A DNA stretch of 64,000 nucleotides from Odontesthes bonariensis (GCF_027942865.1 NC_134515.1:26868227-26932226), one strand, 5' to 3'; shown: positions 36,280-48,471, counted from the stretch's first letter. Notes: generated by a model not told the origin, from the sequence alone. A program made the numbers and translations.

Positions 36280-39200
36280 ATGGAGGGCATGGACCTGGAC
36301 CTGGACCAGGAGCTCATGCAGAAATTCAGCTGCATGGGCACCACAGACAAAGATATCCTAATATCGGAATTTCAGAGGCTCCTCGGGTTTCAGCTAAACC
36401 CCGCCGGATGCGCCTTCTTTCTGGACATGACCAACTGGTGAGCTCGGGGTCTCATCAGGCCTGCTGTGTGGTGGTTGTTAGATAATAGCTAGAGTACACC
36501 AGCGAGCTCTCTGCACAGCTCTTCAAGCGGTACACCGATAATAAGTCAGGAAGACAGAAAAGTAAAACACTGGGAGTTTTGTCCTTTATTGTGACCCAGA
36601 ACTGTAGCATTTGGAGAAGTCAGCGGAGTTAAAATGACAGCTAACGACGTTGTAGTAACGCAACGAGCTGAGTCAGTGTTACTGTGACTTTTGATCGCCA
36701 GGCAGGGACACAGCGGAGGGTAGCTGAATTTGCATACCCGTTAAAATGATAGCTTTTTTGGTTAATCTGGCGTGTTACGCGAAAATCTTCTCGTTCTATG
36801 TATCGGTATTCAAAATTGTCCAAACGTTCGCGTGTCTGTCGTAACTGCAACCACGGTTAACGTTATAGTTTATTACGTAATGTGTCAACAACGTCCATCG
36901 AGCCTGATGTGCTCAGAGCTCATTTAGTGATAGTAACTCTCTTTTCACGGGGCAAAGATTGTTTGTTATTTATTTTTTCACTCTGAAAATATTCGACATG
37001 AACATTTGTTTTGCTTTCTTTTTTTGGCCCAAAAAAATCGACTTCCGGTGGCTTTTTCTTTTTAAATGAAACGGGACGCTACGCGATGCTTCTGCCCGAA
37101 AACGAAAATGAATACGTTGGATAGGGAACAAAAAAACCTGTTTTAAAGCCACCCCTAAACGAAACGCACTTGTTCGATCAAATGCAAGCATCAAGCCAGC
37201 TATTTCAGGTCTAAAATAACACAACAGAGGCAGCGTCCATTGGGAGGTCAGGCCGTAGTAGCATCACGTGATGAGCTTTCTAAAAATAAAACCCCAAGTT
37301 TATGGATGACTCGCGTGTAACGGAAATTTACCCCGTACAAGCTGGTATGTGCTCTCCTGGTCCCAACACTCGCAGCTATAATGGCTGTCCTGAGTTGACC
37401 GAAAACAAACAAAAAAAATTATTTTGGTAAGAGGACATTCCGTGAGAACTTAAACAGTCGGCCAGTCTTCTTTCTCCCCTTCAGTCATTCATTTGTTGAA
37501 AGATTAGTCATTATGACAGTGAAATCACAATTGGGGAAATGATCTAATGCCACTTTTGCAGAGAGTAGGTCACAGTAGGTTAAAGAAGACTATAAAGGTG
37601 CCTTATAGCTATAACTTTGTTTCTTTGGACATGTAGGTACTTGGTCTTGTGGTCTGTTTGATGCATTTGGTACCGTTTCCCTCACTTACACACCCCTAAA
37701 CGTCAATCAGAGTACTTAGTGAAAAGTTGGCTGTGATTTTATTCTTCTCAAACTTGAAAAATCCAGCTTAAAAAGTACTGAAATAACCCAGTTAATCTTT
37801 TTTTTTCTTTACTACAGTTTTTAAATTTAAGATATTCCATCCAAAATTTGAATATTTTGAATATGACTTCTTCATTCACTTCTTCAGGTTTTGGACTGTT
37901 GGGTAAATCAAACTACTACTCACTCCTTTTTTACCTGTTCAGAGTTGCAGGGGCATTGGATGAGAGGCGGGGTACGCCATGGACAGGTCGCCAATTGATT
38001 ACAGGCCATTGATTATTGAAGAAAATAATCAGTTGATTACCCATTGTGAAAATAGCTTTTATGTGTGAATAGATACCTTTTAGCTACAAGTTTACCAACA
38101 CCCATATTTAGCCTGATTGTCTCGATTTCTGTCTAAACTGCCGTTGAACAATAATCTGAGAAAGTCCGTTGTAGTACTGTAACGTTGATCTGTATTGATC
38201 ACTCAGATTTCTGCTTTTTTTTTCCTTATCTCTTTGTCTCCCAGGAATTTACAGGCTGCCATCGGAGCTTACTATGACTTTGAAAGCCCCAACATCAGTG
38301 CGCCGTGCATGTCCTTTGTGAAGGATGTGACGATTGGTGAAGGTGAATCAGTTCCGCCTGACACACCTTTCACAAAGACCTGGAGGATACAGAACACCGG
38401 TAAGCCAGCTGGAACAAGAATAACTCACAATAATTATATGAACGAAGGCAGAGCTGATTGTAGGTGTTTGGGAAAACAATTATAGTCACACGTCAAATGG
38501 GGTCAGCATAGTTGTTTGTGTGTCTTTCAGGCTCAGAGTCATGGCCTCCGGGGGTATGTCTGAAGTATGTGGGCGGAGACCAGTTTGGTCACGTCAACAT
38601 GGTGATGGTGCGCTCTCTAGATCCCCAAGAAATGACTGACGTCAGTGTGCAGATGCACAGCCCTGTGTCTCCTGGGATGTTCCAGGGTCAGTGGAGAATG
38701 TGCACTGCAACGGGACTATACTATGGAGGTAAGGACAGTACACTTACCCTGCAAGTATACACAAAGAAATTATTAATGTCAGCATTTTTTCAGTAAAATT
38801 GAAGTGAACTATATGCAATGATGACTGTTTTTGCATTGAAATATAATATTACGTGTGTTTGCACATGTGTAATATTGACAAGAGACTGGGAAGCGATATA
38901 CATACAAACAGGAAAACAAGGATTAAGCAGCAAACATCCAGAATGCACCCTTGCTTTTCATGAATTCTCCAGTTGCTCTGTTCACACATGGTCTCATACA
39001 GACATTGGCCAGACTTGAAGTTAGGAAGCTGGCTGGGTACAGTCTGCTCAAACACGAGTCCATGACGTGGACCGTATGCAACCCTTCTGGATAATGTCAA
39101 CAAGATTTGAGGGCTGCGATTCATGTGTAAGAACAGCGTTATCCCCGATCGTTAAGGATACTCAGGCAGAGCAGCACCACCAACGTAAAATGTTGTCTCC

Positions 39201-42200
39201 CCACTTTAGGATCAAAAGTCAACTCATATATGCTGCTATACGAATGTACAACCAAGTGCAGTAGTTAACCATAGTAGGCAAGAGTCTCTATGAAGATAAA
39301 GTGCTTTGTGATTACGAATGCAGTTACCGCAGTAACAGTTTTAATAGTTTAATATTTTAATAATGGAAACTTTATAGATTACTGTGAGTTGTTACCGTAA
39401 ATATTGCTGTGTTAGCCGTTACATATACTTATCGTGTTATTATTCTATAAGATGGTATGTTTGGGTTTTTATATGAAAGCACGTTTCGCCGTCTTAACAG
39501 ATGTCATTTGGGTGATCCTGAGTGTGGAGGTGGGAGGCCTCCTTGGCGTCACACAGCAGCTTTCCTCTTTCCAAGCTGAGTTTAACACCCAGCCTCATCG
39601 CAGCCTCGAAGGAGACTACAACCCTTTTGCCTCACCAGAGAAGAGCAAGTGCCCCAACAGCAACAACAACCACTTCCATGGTGACAGCGCCCACAGAGTC
39701 CCTGAGGAACATTGGCAGGGAAGCCCACACCCGCTGCAGCAAGACCAGAATGGACTTTCACACAACTCTGTGGATATAGTAGCAAACAGTCTACAAAGCA
39801 ATCTATCAGTAGTCTCTTGTAACCAGGTAAGATACCACTCAGTCACAGTTGAAGGGGTTTTAAAACAGCGTCACATCTTCTTTTTTTTTTAAAAAACAGG
39901 GTACAGATAGATCAGTTCGATAAAATACAGGATATCGTTCTTAAAAATGCTGCACCATATTGTATTCTTTTTCCACCAAAAAAAAAGATTTTTGAGACTT
40001 TTCTGCACTGGTTTAGAAGCTGTGCAGCTGGATGATTTCTCCTCATTCATCAGACACCTTTTCCCTTATGTTGTGAGTTACAGTCCCAGCGGAATAGTTG
40101 TTTATAAATGGGAGCAGCTGATTGAGCTTTCCAAAAACCAGCTCATGCTCAGAAAAAAGACCCCAAATCCCATACAAACTGAATGGGAAATGTCAAACGA
40201 AAGAGGTCGAGGAAGTTTGAACCTCTCCTTGCCTCGATCCTCATGGGCAATGTGAGATCACGAGCAAAAAATGAGGGACAAAAACTAGGAGCCCTTCTTT
40301 GGATAGCTTTAGACATGGCTGCAGGAGCATATATATCGGATTTCAGTGCCTCTCTACCCCACTTTCAGACTATACAGCCAGAGAGGGAGCTCAAAAAGAG
40401 TGACAATAGTAAAGGTGGCCTGTGATGTCATCAGCTCGGTCGTTACCAGACTACAAACAAGTCATCCGAATGCATCCGTTTAGATCTCAGGAGATTTCAA
40501 CCTTGTGTCCCTCTTTGCTACATCTCTTTGCTTTCAGACAGTTTGTCAACTGCTCCGCCAGAGAAAAGAAAAAGTTGGATTTATTCTGTGCAAATGTAAG
40601 ATGCAGACACCTACTTTGTTTTCCTCACCTCCACTTAACCCATTTAGGCCTAAAATGCCTGGAAAACCTATGGGCGATTTCAGAAAGACCCCCTAAAACC
40701 TGAAGTTTTTCTGGAAATTCAGCAATTGTGTCAACGCCTACTAAATGATTGATTTCTCAGCCTCTGTAGCAGATAGAAACAAAATTCAAAAAGTATTTGA
40801 GAGCTTACACCTGTGGCTTTCTTTGGAAATTGAGTTTATTTACATACACCTTCACGAAAATAGAAAATGTAAAAAGTAAAGTGTAGGAACAGCACTATTT
40901 TCAATAAAAAAAACAGTAATAAAATAAAAAGTAAAGTGCAGGAACAGCGCTATTTTCAATTAGAAAACAGTAATAAAATTTTATTAAATTAAATTTTATA
41001 TTTAAATTATTTATTTATATATTTATTTTATCGCCAGTAATCTCTTCGTACTGGCAGCACAAGGAGTCCATACACATTCCAATAAACGTTTTCATCTCCG
41101 GCACAGTTACGTGTGACCACTTTGCCATCTTTGCTCGAGCTGGAGTCTGAAGTACCTGGTCACTGTATCTATTCGTCTCAGAAACGAGATGCGCCCAAAG
41201 CTCCTCAGTAAAAATATGATTAAATGCCTGCAACGGTGTGGCATCTGCAGGTAAATCGACTTTCACCCCTGGTGTGCGGTTGAAACCTCTCCGTCGATTA
41301 CGGTGGTAATTGTCAGTCTTCCACTCACATTCAAACCCTTCAAAATCATCCTCGTCGTTATCGTCATCCTCAAACATATGTGCTAGCCATAAATCTCGAT
41401 CAATTGGGTCAGCACGTTCATCAGCATCATCAAAGCCAAGAAACTCCTCAAAATCGCTACCGTCTGAAATGTCTTCCCACTGAAAGTCCTCCATGCTTGT
41501 TCGATGTAACTTAACTTCAAAACAATGACACGAGGAACATGACGACACTCTCACGTGTCTATTATAATGCATTTAATTGGCGCAGAGGTCAATAATTGGT
41601 GCAAAACAACCTTATACATGAAAAGACGTGTACGCTTTCCCGGCCTTAAAGGTAGAATAACGCAACAGCGCCTCCGGCTTTAAAGGTAGAAATGCGGCAA
41701 TGCTTTCCCGGCCTCAATGGGTTAAACGCCCATTGTTCGACAACCTGTGATCAAAAAGAGTGAGGAGATGGTCTCAGGAAGTTGAATAAACTCTGAAGGG
41801 GAGCTTTGAGGCTACAGACTCTTAAGTGATTGAACTGCATGGAGATTAAATTAATGTCATGACTGGGTGAGACAGTCTGCATTAACTTCTGTGTGTAGTA
41901 GGGTTGCCAAAAAAATCTATAGTGAGAAACTAATCAACTCTGAAATTTAGTATCTAAGTAGATATTCATTTGCAACAGCATGGATACACGGATACTGTCT
42001 TTGCTGTAAAAAAAACATCTTCCACTACACAGCTCCTCCCCTCGCAAGCTGCTCAACACAGGGACAACAGCACGGAGCGGCTGCAGCCAGCATAAAACTA
42101 ACTTTACATGTTTTTATTGTTCTCAGGGCTTCAAATGTTACATTTTCTGACCATTTTTGAGACAGCCCAAGTGTGTTTTAAGCAGTGCTCAAGGACAACT

Positions 42201-44070
42201 ACGAAATATGACCCAAGGTTTTTTTTTTGTTTTGTCTTTTTTTAATCGTCATCATACTTCTTCTGAAACACCAGCAGGAAGCTAGAATCTGTGTGTGTGC
42301 TAGAATCTTGTATGAGTGAGAGACAAGAGAGATAACACCAGCCTGTCTCACAGTCATAACAACGAGGGTCAGAACAATAAAACTGTGCGACTAGTAGTCA
42401 CCTTGCTTTGCTCCGCACTTTGAGCTATAGGCTCATTTCTCCAAGAAACCAGCCTTCAGACCCTCCTGTGACATGACGGTCCTGCGTTAATAATGACGAT
42501 AAGATAAAAGAAACATTTGCAAGGATAAATAGTTTGATGTCTCAACCAAAAACTTTAAACATACGGCACTCGTGAAGGCAACAACAGCACGAATGATAAA
42601 CCTCCCCGTTTAACTAGCAACTCTGTCAGCAGCATGCTGAAAGGTAGGAGTAAACCTAAACCTAAAGGTAGGAACGAAATGATAATAGAATTCTTTACAA
42701 CTCAACCCAGAGTGTAAAAAGAGCTACAATTTACTCATTTCTGAATATAATTCAATTATGATTATTCAAAATAAAGCATATATATAAGTGCAGCTTTTTG
42801 TAAGAGACTGATGTGCCACCCAAATAACTTCACCACAGATTAATATTTATACCATCTTGATATCACTATTGATAAATGTTTGCTAATGATCAGTTTAACC
42901 ATCAGAAATGCCAAACTAATTTTGGTTTCCTGTTTTGGTTTCTGTGTTTAAAAAGACAGTTAAACTTAGAGTGCTTTAAAGTAAAACAGAAGTTTGTTCT
43001 TTTTGACATTTGCCTATTTTGACCCAAAGTGTGTATTCATTGGTAACGCGGGCAAGAGGAAATCATTTGATTAAAGTTAATTTCAGCAGTGCTCCTGTTT
43101 TCAGTGAGGAGCACCAGCGCTGCCAGTGGAAAAAGATCATCTGGAGCTGTTTTTAAGAACATGTTAATTTGTATGGAAAGTATGGAATGCTTTCCTCTGT
43201 GTCAGTTTTGAGTTTGGTATCATGACAAGTCCTAGTGTGGATACTATGATCCTGCCAAGGGCAGTGATGTGCATCCCCAATAACAAACCCTGGATCACCA
43301 GTGACCTGAAAGAGTTGCTGAACATGAAGAAAAAAAGCCTTCAGGGAGGGAGATGGGGAGTTATTTAGGAGTGTACAGAAACATCTACAGAAAGATCAGA
43401 GAGCGAGGAGGTTACGGAAAGAAAGCAGGAAAACAAACTTCAGGAGAGCTCAGGGATGAAAAAGATCGCAGGCTTCCAGGAGAAGGGGGGTTGGACTAAC
43501 CAACGATTAGTCTCCGTAGGTTCAGTTCAAAATAACACTCCGCCGTCCTCCCTCCTACCATTAGCTACCGAGGCCTCACACCCTCTGTGGAACGCGTCTC
43601 TTGCTCGTTAGGAAACAGGTGCGGCAACCCACTCATTGCTCAGTTTAAGATGAGCGAAGCCTGTATTTAGGTCTTTGTTTTCTGGTTTTAAGTTAAATAC
43701 TCTCAGGGAGATGTTGTCAGTTGATTGTATATCTAGCAACTGCTTGGAAGCTATCATTTTCATTGATGCTGTCTTTGTCAATTATTTTTTCCATAAGGTT
43801 TTGATATGTGTTTTGTCTAAAAACCCCAAACGAATATGTTTGCCATAAAGCTTGGAAATAGCATTAGTGTCTGAGTGGCTGGCCTTTACCAGCCATCGGT
43901 TGACTAATTTCAGCCCTACAGCCAACATTTCAACTCTGTATCTCATGAAGCAGGGACATTGTACTATGTTCTGATCTCCGTGTTGTCTGTTTTCTGTCTG
44001 CTAATCGTCTCGAATTGTTCTTTTTCTCTTCTTGCAGATACAGGAGCCCTCTCCTTTTGGGCACTCTTAA
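36280..44070 (+). CDS. ilrun: ILRUN (inflammation and lipid regulator with UBA-like and NBR1-like domains; C6orf106), complete
   Basis: Five coding exons: 36280-36437, 38245-38399, 38531-38728, 39501-39826 and 44038-44070 (TAA at 44068). 870 nt, 289 aa; human is 298 aa. The N-terminus (MEGMDLDLDQELMQKFSCMG) and residues to about 67 form the UBA-like domain (GTTDKDILISEFQRLLGFQL). Residues about 75-180 are the NBR1-like FW domain with four Trp at 99, 109, 159 and 174 (TW, SWPPG, QW, IW). The tail is disordered, with an Asn-rich run, and ends in EPSPFGHS. ILRUN binds p300/CBP and IRF3 and dampens antiviral and inflammatory transcription (family knowledge). The last exon codes only 10 residues after a 4.2-kb intron carrying transposon remnants. 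All introns are GT-AG with matching phases. Head to head with bltp3a. Confidence 0.97.
37262..37273. promoter_or_regulatory. Palindromic CACGTG E-box (CATCACGTGATG)
   Basis: A 12-bp perfect palindrome with a TCACGTGA core, the TFEB/TFE3/USF-type E-box, about 1 kb into ilrun intron 1. Function is inferred from the motif. Confidence 0.35.
37938..38008 (+). mobile_element. Fragment of a fish L2/SINE-type 3' tail
   Basis: The core GAGAGGCGGGGTACGCCATG and the following GACAGGTCGCCA closely match the very common teleost repeat with GAGAGGCGGGGTACACCCTG followed by GACAGGTCGCCA. That repeat is typically the 3' tail of L2-like LINEs and the SINEs that parasitise them. Only about 70 bp remain. Assigned from memory of the repeat, not by database search. 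Confidence 0.6.
40876..40985. repeat. 55-bp tandem repeat inside the piggyBac element
   Basis: Two copies, starting GTAAAGTGTAGGAACAGC at 40876 and GTAAAGTGCAGGAACAGC at 40931, each followed by the same TATTTTCAAT and ACAGTAATAAAA blocks. Differences are a few substitutions and A-run length changes. Confidence 0.85.
41015..41494 (-). pseudogene. piggyBac (PGBD4-like) transposase, N-terminal fragment
   Basis: An intact frame from MEDFQWEDISDGSDFEEFLG to a stop at 41015, 159 aa; autonomous relatives are about 500-600 aa. It has a very acidic N-terminus (DDNDEDD run), then the start of the DDE_Tnp_1_7 domain: LQAFNHIFTEELWAHLVSET then NRYSDQV, and WSHVTVPEMKTFIGMCMDSL. The three catalytic Asp, the Asp/Cys-rich C-terminus and the zinc-binding tail are missing. 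Coding sequence ends where AT-rich sequence begins, consistent with an internal deletion. An upstream in-frame Met (41572) would add 26 residues, but MEDF is the family-like start. It cannot be an active transposase. Confidence 0.85.
43255..43489 (+). mobile_element. L2-like LINE remnant (between endonuclease and reverse transcriptase)
   Basis: Translation gives NNKPWITSDLKELLNMKKKS, then after a frame change DGELFRSVQKHLQK, and at the end SGMKKIAGFQEKG. These blocks match the linker seen in teleost L2/Rex-type retrotransposons (NNKPW..., KxxxLxxKI, WSGMKxITGF...). The reading frame is broken and about 60-90 bp between blocks are missing. A dead fragment within ilrun intron 4. Confidence 0.7.
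43485..43920. mobile_element. Possible hAT-like non-autonomous element
   Basis: The left boundary reads GGGTTGGACTAACCAACGAT and the right boundary GGTTGACTAATTTCAGCCCTA. Together they resemble the imperfect termini of fish hAT-type MITEs (TAGGGCTGCAAC...GATTAGTC). I could not find an 8-bp target duplication and the ends are degenerate, so the assignment is tentative. Confidence 0.35.
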
Positions 44071-45548
44071 ATTATGAGACTTGTCACAGAAAAGCAGCAC
44101 TAAACTGTAACTCTGGAATCTGTCACACCCATAAGAAAAACAGGAGGCTTTATGGTGGAGTGTATGGAGATTGAAAACACTTTATGCAAAACCAGAGGCC
44201 GACGCTCCCGACGTGCAGCTGAACCAACATCCCGCACCCACAGTATGCTCGAGTGAATGCTAAGTTAAAAATGAGCGCTATGACTCTTTGGAGTGAAACC
44301 TTTTTTTTTCTTTCATTTTTCAGACTTTCTTTTGTTAGTTGACAGAGTGCACATGGAATCGTGACAACAGGAGTGTGTGTTTGATTGTGTGTAGATGTGC
44401 GTGCATTGTCCAACCTGGAAAAGAGACTTTGGAGTTAAAGCCATTTAATTTGCCAACTGATTCTTCAGTTTCTGCTCCGACTCTTGGTTTATTGAGCGGG
44501 TTTGCGGACCCTCTGCTCTCTCTAGGACTAAATCTAATAACAAGGCTGTCCCTGTAACCTCATTTTTGCTTCTTTTTTTTTTTATCTTAATTTTCAATAT
44601 AGAATTTTTTTTTTTTAAGAACCAGCATTTTCATGTTATCCACATGGCTCTTTTGACAATATTTTCTATTGCGTCCTTACACCTACAATGTTTTACAAGA
44701 GATGCATGTGTTTTTCCACTGGAGGGAGTCACCCATTATTAACTAGAGGAAGATAAGATCTGAGAAACGGATAGACCTCTCACAGTGAAGGTTAATTCTT
44801 GTACATTAATTGGAATCCTTGCTGTCACTTTGAAAATATACATGTATGAAATAGAAAATCGTACAAGGCTCATTTTTGGTATTTACCCCAGTCATTGTGT
44901 GGATTAACATTTCATTTTTTGTGCCCCCGGAACCGAATTAAATTTGAAAAGCTTGTGTTTAATTTTCTATGACAGCACGCATCTTTCCATCTACCCTTGC
45001 AAACACATTTCCTCCTGGGCTAACCCGTCAAAATGAGTATTTGATAAGGGGCAAGTTTAATTATGACTGTAAAGAGGAGCACCAGTAAAGCATATTGCTC
45101 AGATAAGATTGTAGGTCTGTAGTCCAGAGGCATTTTGCCATCAATTGTTGATAAATCCCCTTGGGATATTAATAACAGGGGAGGTCCCAGACTAATATTC
45201 ATTTGCATATTTGTGTGGTGTTGCGAGACTGATGACATCATTAACATCATGCCATAACACACTAAATTCAAGCCATATAAACAGCAGTAAAGGCATAACA
45301 TTATGGAAACTTAGATTTTTTTTTTATCATTGTGGCCTGAATTTTCAATGCAAAGTTGTCTTCGACTGCCTTTTAGCATTTAAGTTGAATGTATTTCATG
45401 ATACATAACCCATTTCCCAAAGATTCTACATTACATATTCGAACTCAACTGGTGGTTTTATCGGTGTAATTATTGTTGTATAATTTCCTGTCTCTTGTGA
45501 AAATGTTACTCGGAAAGTTCTGGTTTACAGATTTAATCACATATAACG

Positions 45549-45574
45549 TTTTTTTTTTTTGGGGGGGGGGGGGG
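45549..45574. repeat. T12 G14 run
   Basis: Twelve T followed by fourteen G, then TGTTA and six C that could pair with part of the G run. Likely ilrun 3' UTR or flank. Confidence 0.85.
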
Positions 45575-47590
45575 TGTTACCCCCCAATGACAGAATCATA
45601 CCTGCTCAAACTAAATGGCTTATCTATGCACTGAATGATACAACCTTTATGACAACGGCTTCTTTCCTACTCCATGAGTAAAGGGAAGGTCAGATAAGGT
45701 CGTCGTTTCTGTGATTTAATCTGTCACCCACAGACAGTGTGTTAGAGCGTGTCATCAAGTGAACACCCTTGATGAAACTGTAAGCCCCGTGGATCCTGAG
45801 CTGTGACAACATGACAATACCAGCCTACCCCACAGCAAGGATCCCTGGGCCCTGGCTGTTTTTGTAGAACAGTGTGCGTTTCCTATCGACCACCTGAGCG
45901 TACATGTTTATCCATGCCATCAGAGGTGGTCACTGTCAGTTTAACCCATGCTAAGTGTGTTCTTTACTTTTCGTCATTTTTGAAGTTTCCGCTGGCCTGA
46001 CTACAGGGTGAATCAGTTGGCATTAGACTCATACAGCAGCACATGTATGCAAGTGAGGAAGTGCAAACAGATGAAAGCTCATTTTCCTGTATGTTTGATG
46101 AATGTTTGTATGATTAAATTATCACTGAAAGCTAAAGTCTTGCGCTATGGGCCATCTTTCTTTGTGCGGCTGTTATTTACAGATTTGAATATGAAAACTG
46201 TTTTTTCTGGTCTCAGCGCTGACATTTTAGTTTTACCAATTGTACCAAGTGTCTGAGCCGCTGCCTACCTTGTGCAAACTCTTGTTTAAACCCCTTTTTT
46301 CTCATGAACAAAGTAGATGCCTTTTGTTACAGCATGCTTCAAGAGCCACATTTATGGAAGCCTATAAATAACTGCTCAGTCATAGTCATAATTCAAAGGA
46401 CTAAACCAGTAAGTTACTGTTGTAGTTTGCAGCGGGTTAATGCCGAGCCCCTGTGACATTGATGAGAAAATATTGTGTGGCCACCAGGTATAAATGGCAA
46501 TGAGTTAAATACATGTGCTGCGTGCACTGGCTTAATCTCACTTCAGCGGTGCCAGCTCACCCGTGTGATGTTTTTACATGTTAAAGGCATTGGCACATAG
46601 TTGGGAAACAGGTCCAATGATAAAAATGAAAAATGGTTGACAAGCTGCGTAAGTTTCAGTGTCCTGGTTCTGCTGATGCTGGCTCACTGTCACAATGTTA
46701 TGGCCTAAAAAAATGTTAAAGTCATCTTTGAAGTCTCCATGAAATCTTATTCAGTGAATATGTTTTTTTAATATCTTATGTTAGATAAATAGTTCTGTTC
46801 TCTCTTGCCAAGAGTTGCATTAAAAGGACATTGAAATCACTCGGATGTCTTTGTTAAACAGTGTTTGGAGAGGTAGAGAGAGCAGCTAGCTACCGTAGCC
46901 TAGCAGAAGAACTGTCAATGTTGTGATAACTTATCTGGCTTTTTAAAAAAAGTAATAATAATGAATGAAGAAAAAAAATGCCAAAAGGCATAGCTAAAGT
47001 ATTTACTGCCTTAAATAATTTTTTGTTTGTTTTATTTTGTTTTGCTACATTTGGCCAGAACCAGGCTAGAAGTTTTGCTAAGATTAACAGTTTCCTAAAT
47101 GTAGCAACACTAAGCAAAGACATACCTTCACATTTCAGCTCTTGGGAAGGAAGCTAAAAATGCTATTACTCAATTATATCAAACTTTTTAAGCCAGCAAT
47201 TCAACTTAATGACAACTTCAGTTACAATTGTCCTTCTATTCTTATTTAGGTATTTTCCACTTCTGAAATAAACTCACTACTTTCTAGTATTGAATTTTGC
47301 ATTCGGAAAATAAACTATGGGGAAAAGCCAACTTGTAAAAAACTATAAACTACATTTTATTCTAACTAATCATTGTCTTCTGCATATCTCACACTGTTTA
47401 CAATTACTTGTGTGCGTACGTGTGTGTGAGAAACTTTTGAATTTATTTTTAATGTTTTTTTCGAATTCAAACCAAGAGAGAAATAAGCAGATCGGTGTTA
47501 CTTTAACTGCTAGCCTGCTGGTTAGCTAAAAGGAGCAAGGTTGGAACCAGCCAGAGAGAGACACCCATGGAGAGTCAGGAAAAAATTGTT

Positions 47591-47610
47591 ATATCTATTA
47601 TATCTATATC

Positions 47611-47640
<30 letters not shown>
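47591..47640. repeat. (TA)n microsatellite
   Basis: TATC/TATA-type repeat of about 50 bp in the ilrun/pacsin1 spacer. Confidence 0.9.
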
Positions 47641-47641
<1 letters not shown>

Positions 47642-48351
47642 TTAAGAGGTGCTTGAATTTTGTTTTAGTTTCCTTTGGTTTGACAGAGCAAGTTGTTTTG
47701 GGGCTTCCTGCCAAGCTCTGCTAACTGGGTGCTAGCTCGAGCTTCATTTTTACAAGACACACACCTGCAATCAATCATTTTGTGATTTGTAAGTGAATAA
47801 GCATTGTAATCAAAATATTATTATGTTGATAATAACATTGTTCATAATGTTGCAGGATAATGCTGAAGCATAAGCCCGCTAACACAAAAGTCAGGTTTCG
47901 TAACATGTTTAAAACAGTGAGAAATTTCCACAGACTGTATTCATGCTGTTTATGAAACTCTTATCTTGAACATCTTGAATAAAAGATGTGGGTATAGTAC
48001 ACTGATTATCACCCACTCTTTTCTGACTCACCATCTTTAAACTGGCTAATTATTGAATTATTTTCAAAATTAACCACCAACATTTTGATCAGAAGGAGTG
48101 GATCAAGTTAATGATTTCAAAATAGCACATGGGGGGGTGGGATGATTTACTTTGTATTTCATGAGAGAATTCATGAGACGAAAGTCTACTGAAACCAGAT
48201 ATATTAGGGAACTGGAGCCTAGTACAACACCTAAATGCACTTCCTCATCTACTGCATGTCTCCAGCCCGGTGGCTATGTCCATCTTTTATATAAGATTAT
48301 ACACATCCATCATCTTGTGTTAAAAGGTTTTACAGACGAATGAATTCTGTT

Positions 48352-48357
48352 TTTATT
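48352..48357 (-). terminator. pacsin1: Candidate pacsin1 polyadenylation signal
   Basis: TTTATT on the plus strand reads AATAAA on the minus strand. It is the first such signal after the pacsin1 stop, 2.8 kb downstream. ATTAAA variants lie closer (for example near 49157 and 49949), so a shorter UTR is possible. Confidence 0.35.
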
Positions 48358-48471
48358 TACATTTTTGCACAGTGCCCTAACTTTTTACTGGAAAGATTTC
48401 ACAAAACCCATCTTGATGAATGCCGTAGTTATTATCACGAGGCAATTTTAGTGTTTATGTTCAGGCTCTAC

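Larger units (their letters stand above)
36438..38244 (+). other. ilrun: ilrun intron 1
   Basis: A 1.8-kb intron. It contains a perfect E-box palindrome at 37262-37273 and, near its 3' end, a fragment of an abundant fish interspersed repeat at about 37938-38008. Otherwise nothing was recognised. Confidence 0.8.
40635..41725 (-). mobile_element. Internally truncated piggyBac-type element with TTAA ends
   Basis: Both ends carry the piggyBac target TTAA (40635-40638 and 41722-41725). The termini are inverted repeats: TTAACCCATTTAGGCC at the left and TTAACCCATTGAGGCC on the other strand at the right, 15 of 16 identical. Inside the left end are two copies of a 55-bp unit (starts 40876 and 40931). 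The right end has two copies of a roughly 34-bp unit built on TTTAAAGGTAGAA or TTAAAGGTAGAA (near 41645 and 41679). The total is 1091 bp, less than half an autonomous element, and it carries only the 5' part of a transposase frame. It sits in ilrun intron 4, antisense to the gene. Confidence 0.88.
39827..44037 (+). other. ilrun: ilrun intron 4 (transposon-rich)
   Basis: A 4.2-kb intron before the tiny last exon. It contains a TTAA-flanked piggyBac derivative (40635-41725), an L2-like LINE remnant (about 43255-43489) and a probable hAT-like non-autonomous piece (about 43485-43920). The remainder is AT-rich and unrecognised. Confidence 0.8.

Noticed and set aside
41840-43920. A larger hAT element starting at TAGGGTTG near 41900
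   Set aside because: The supposed left end matches the right end only weakly and no 8-bp duplication exists; the smaller 43485-43920 interval fits better.
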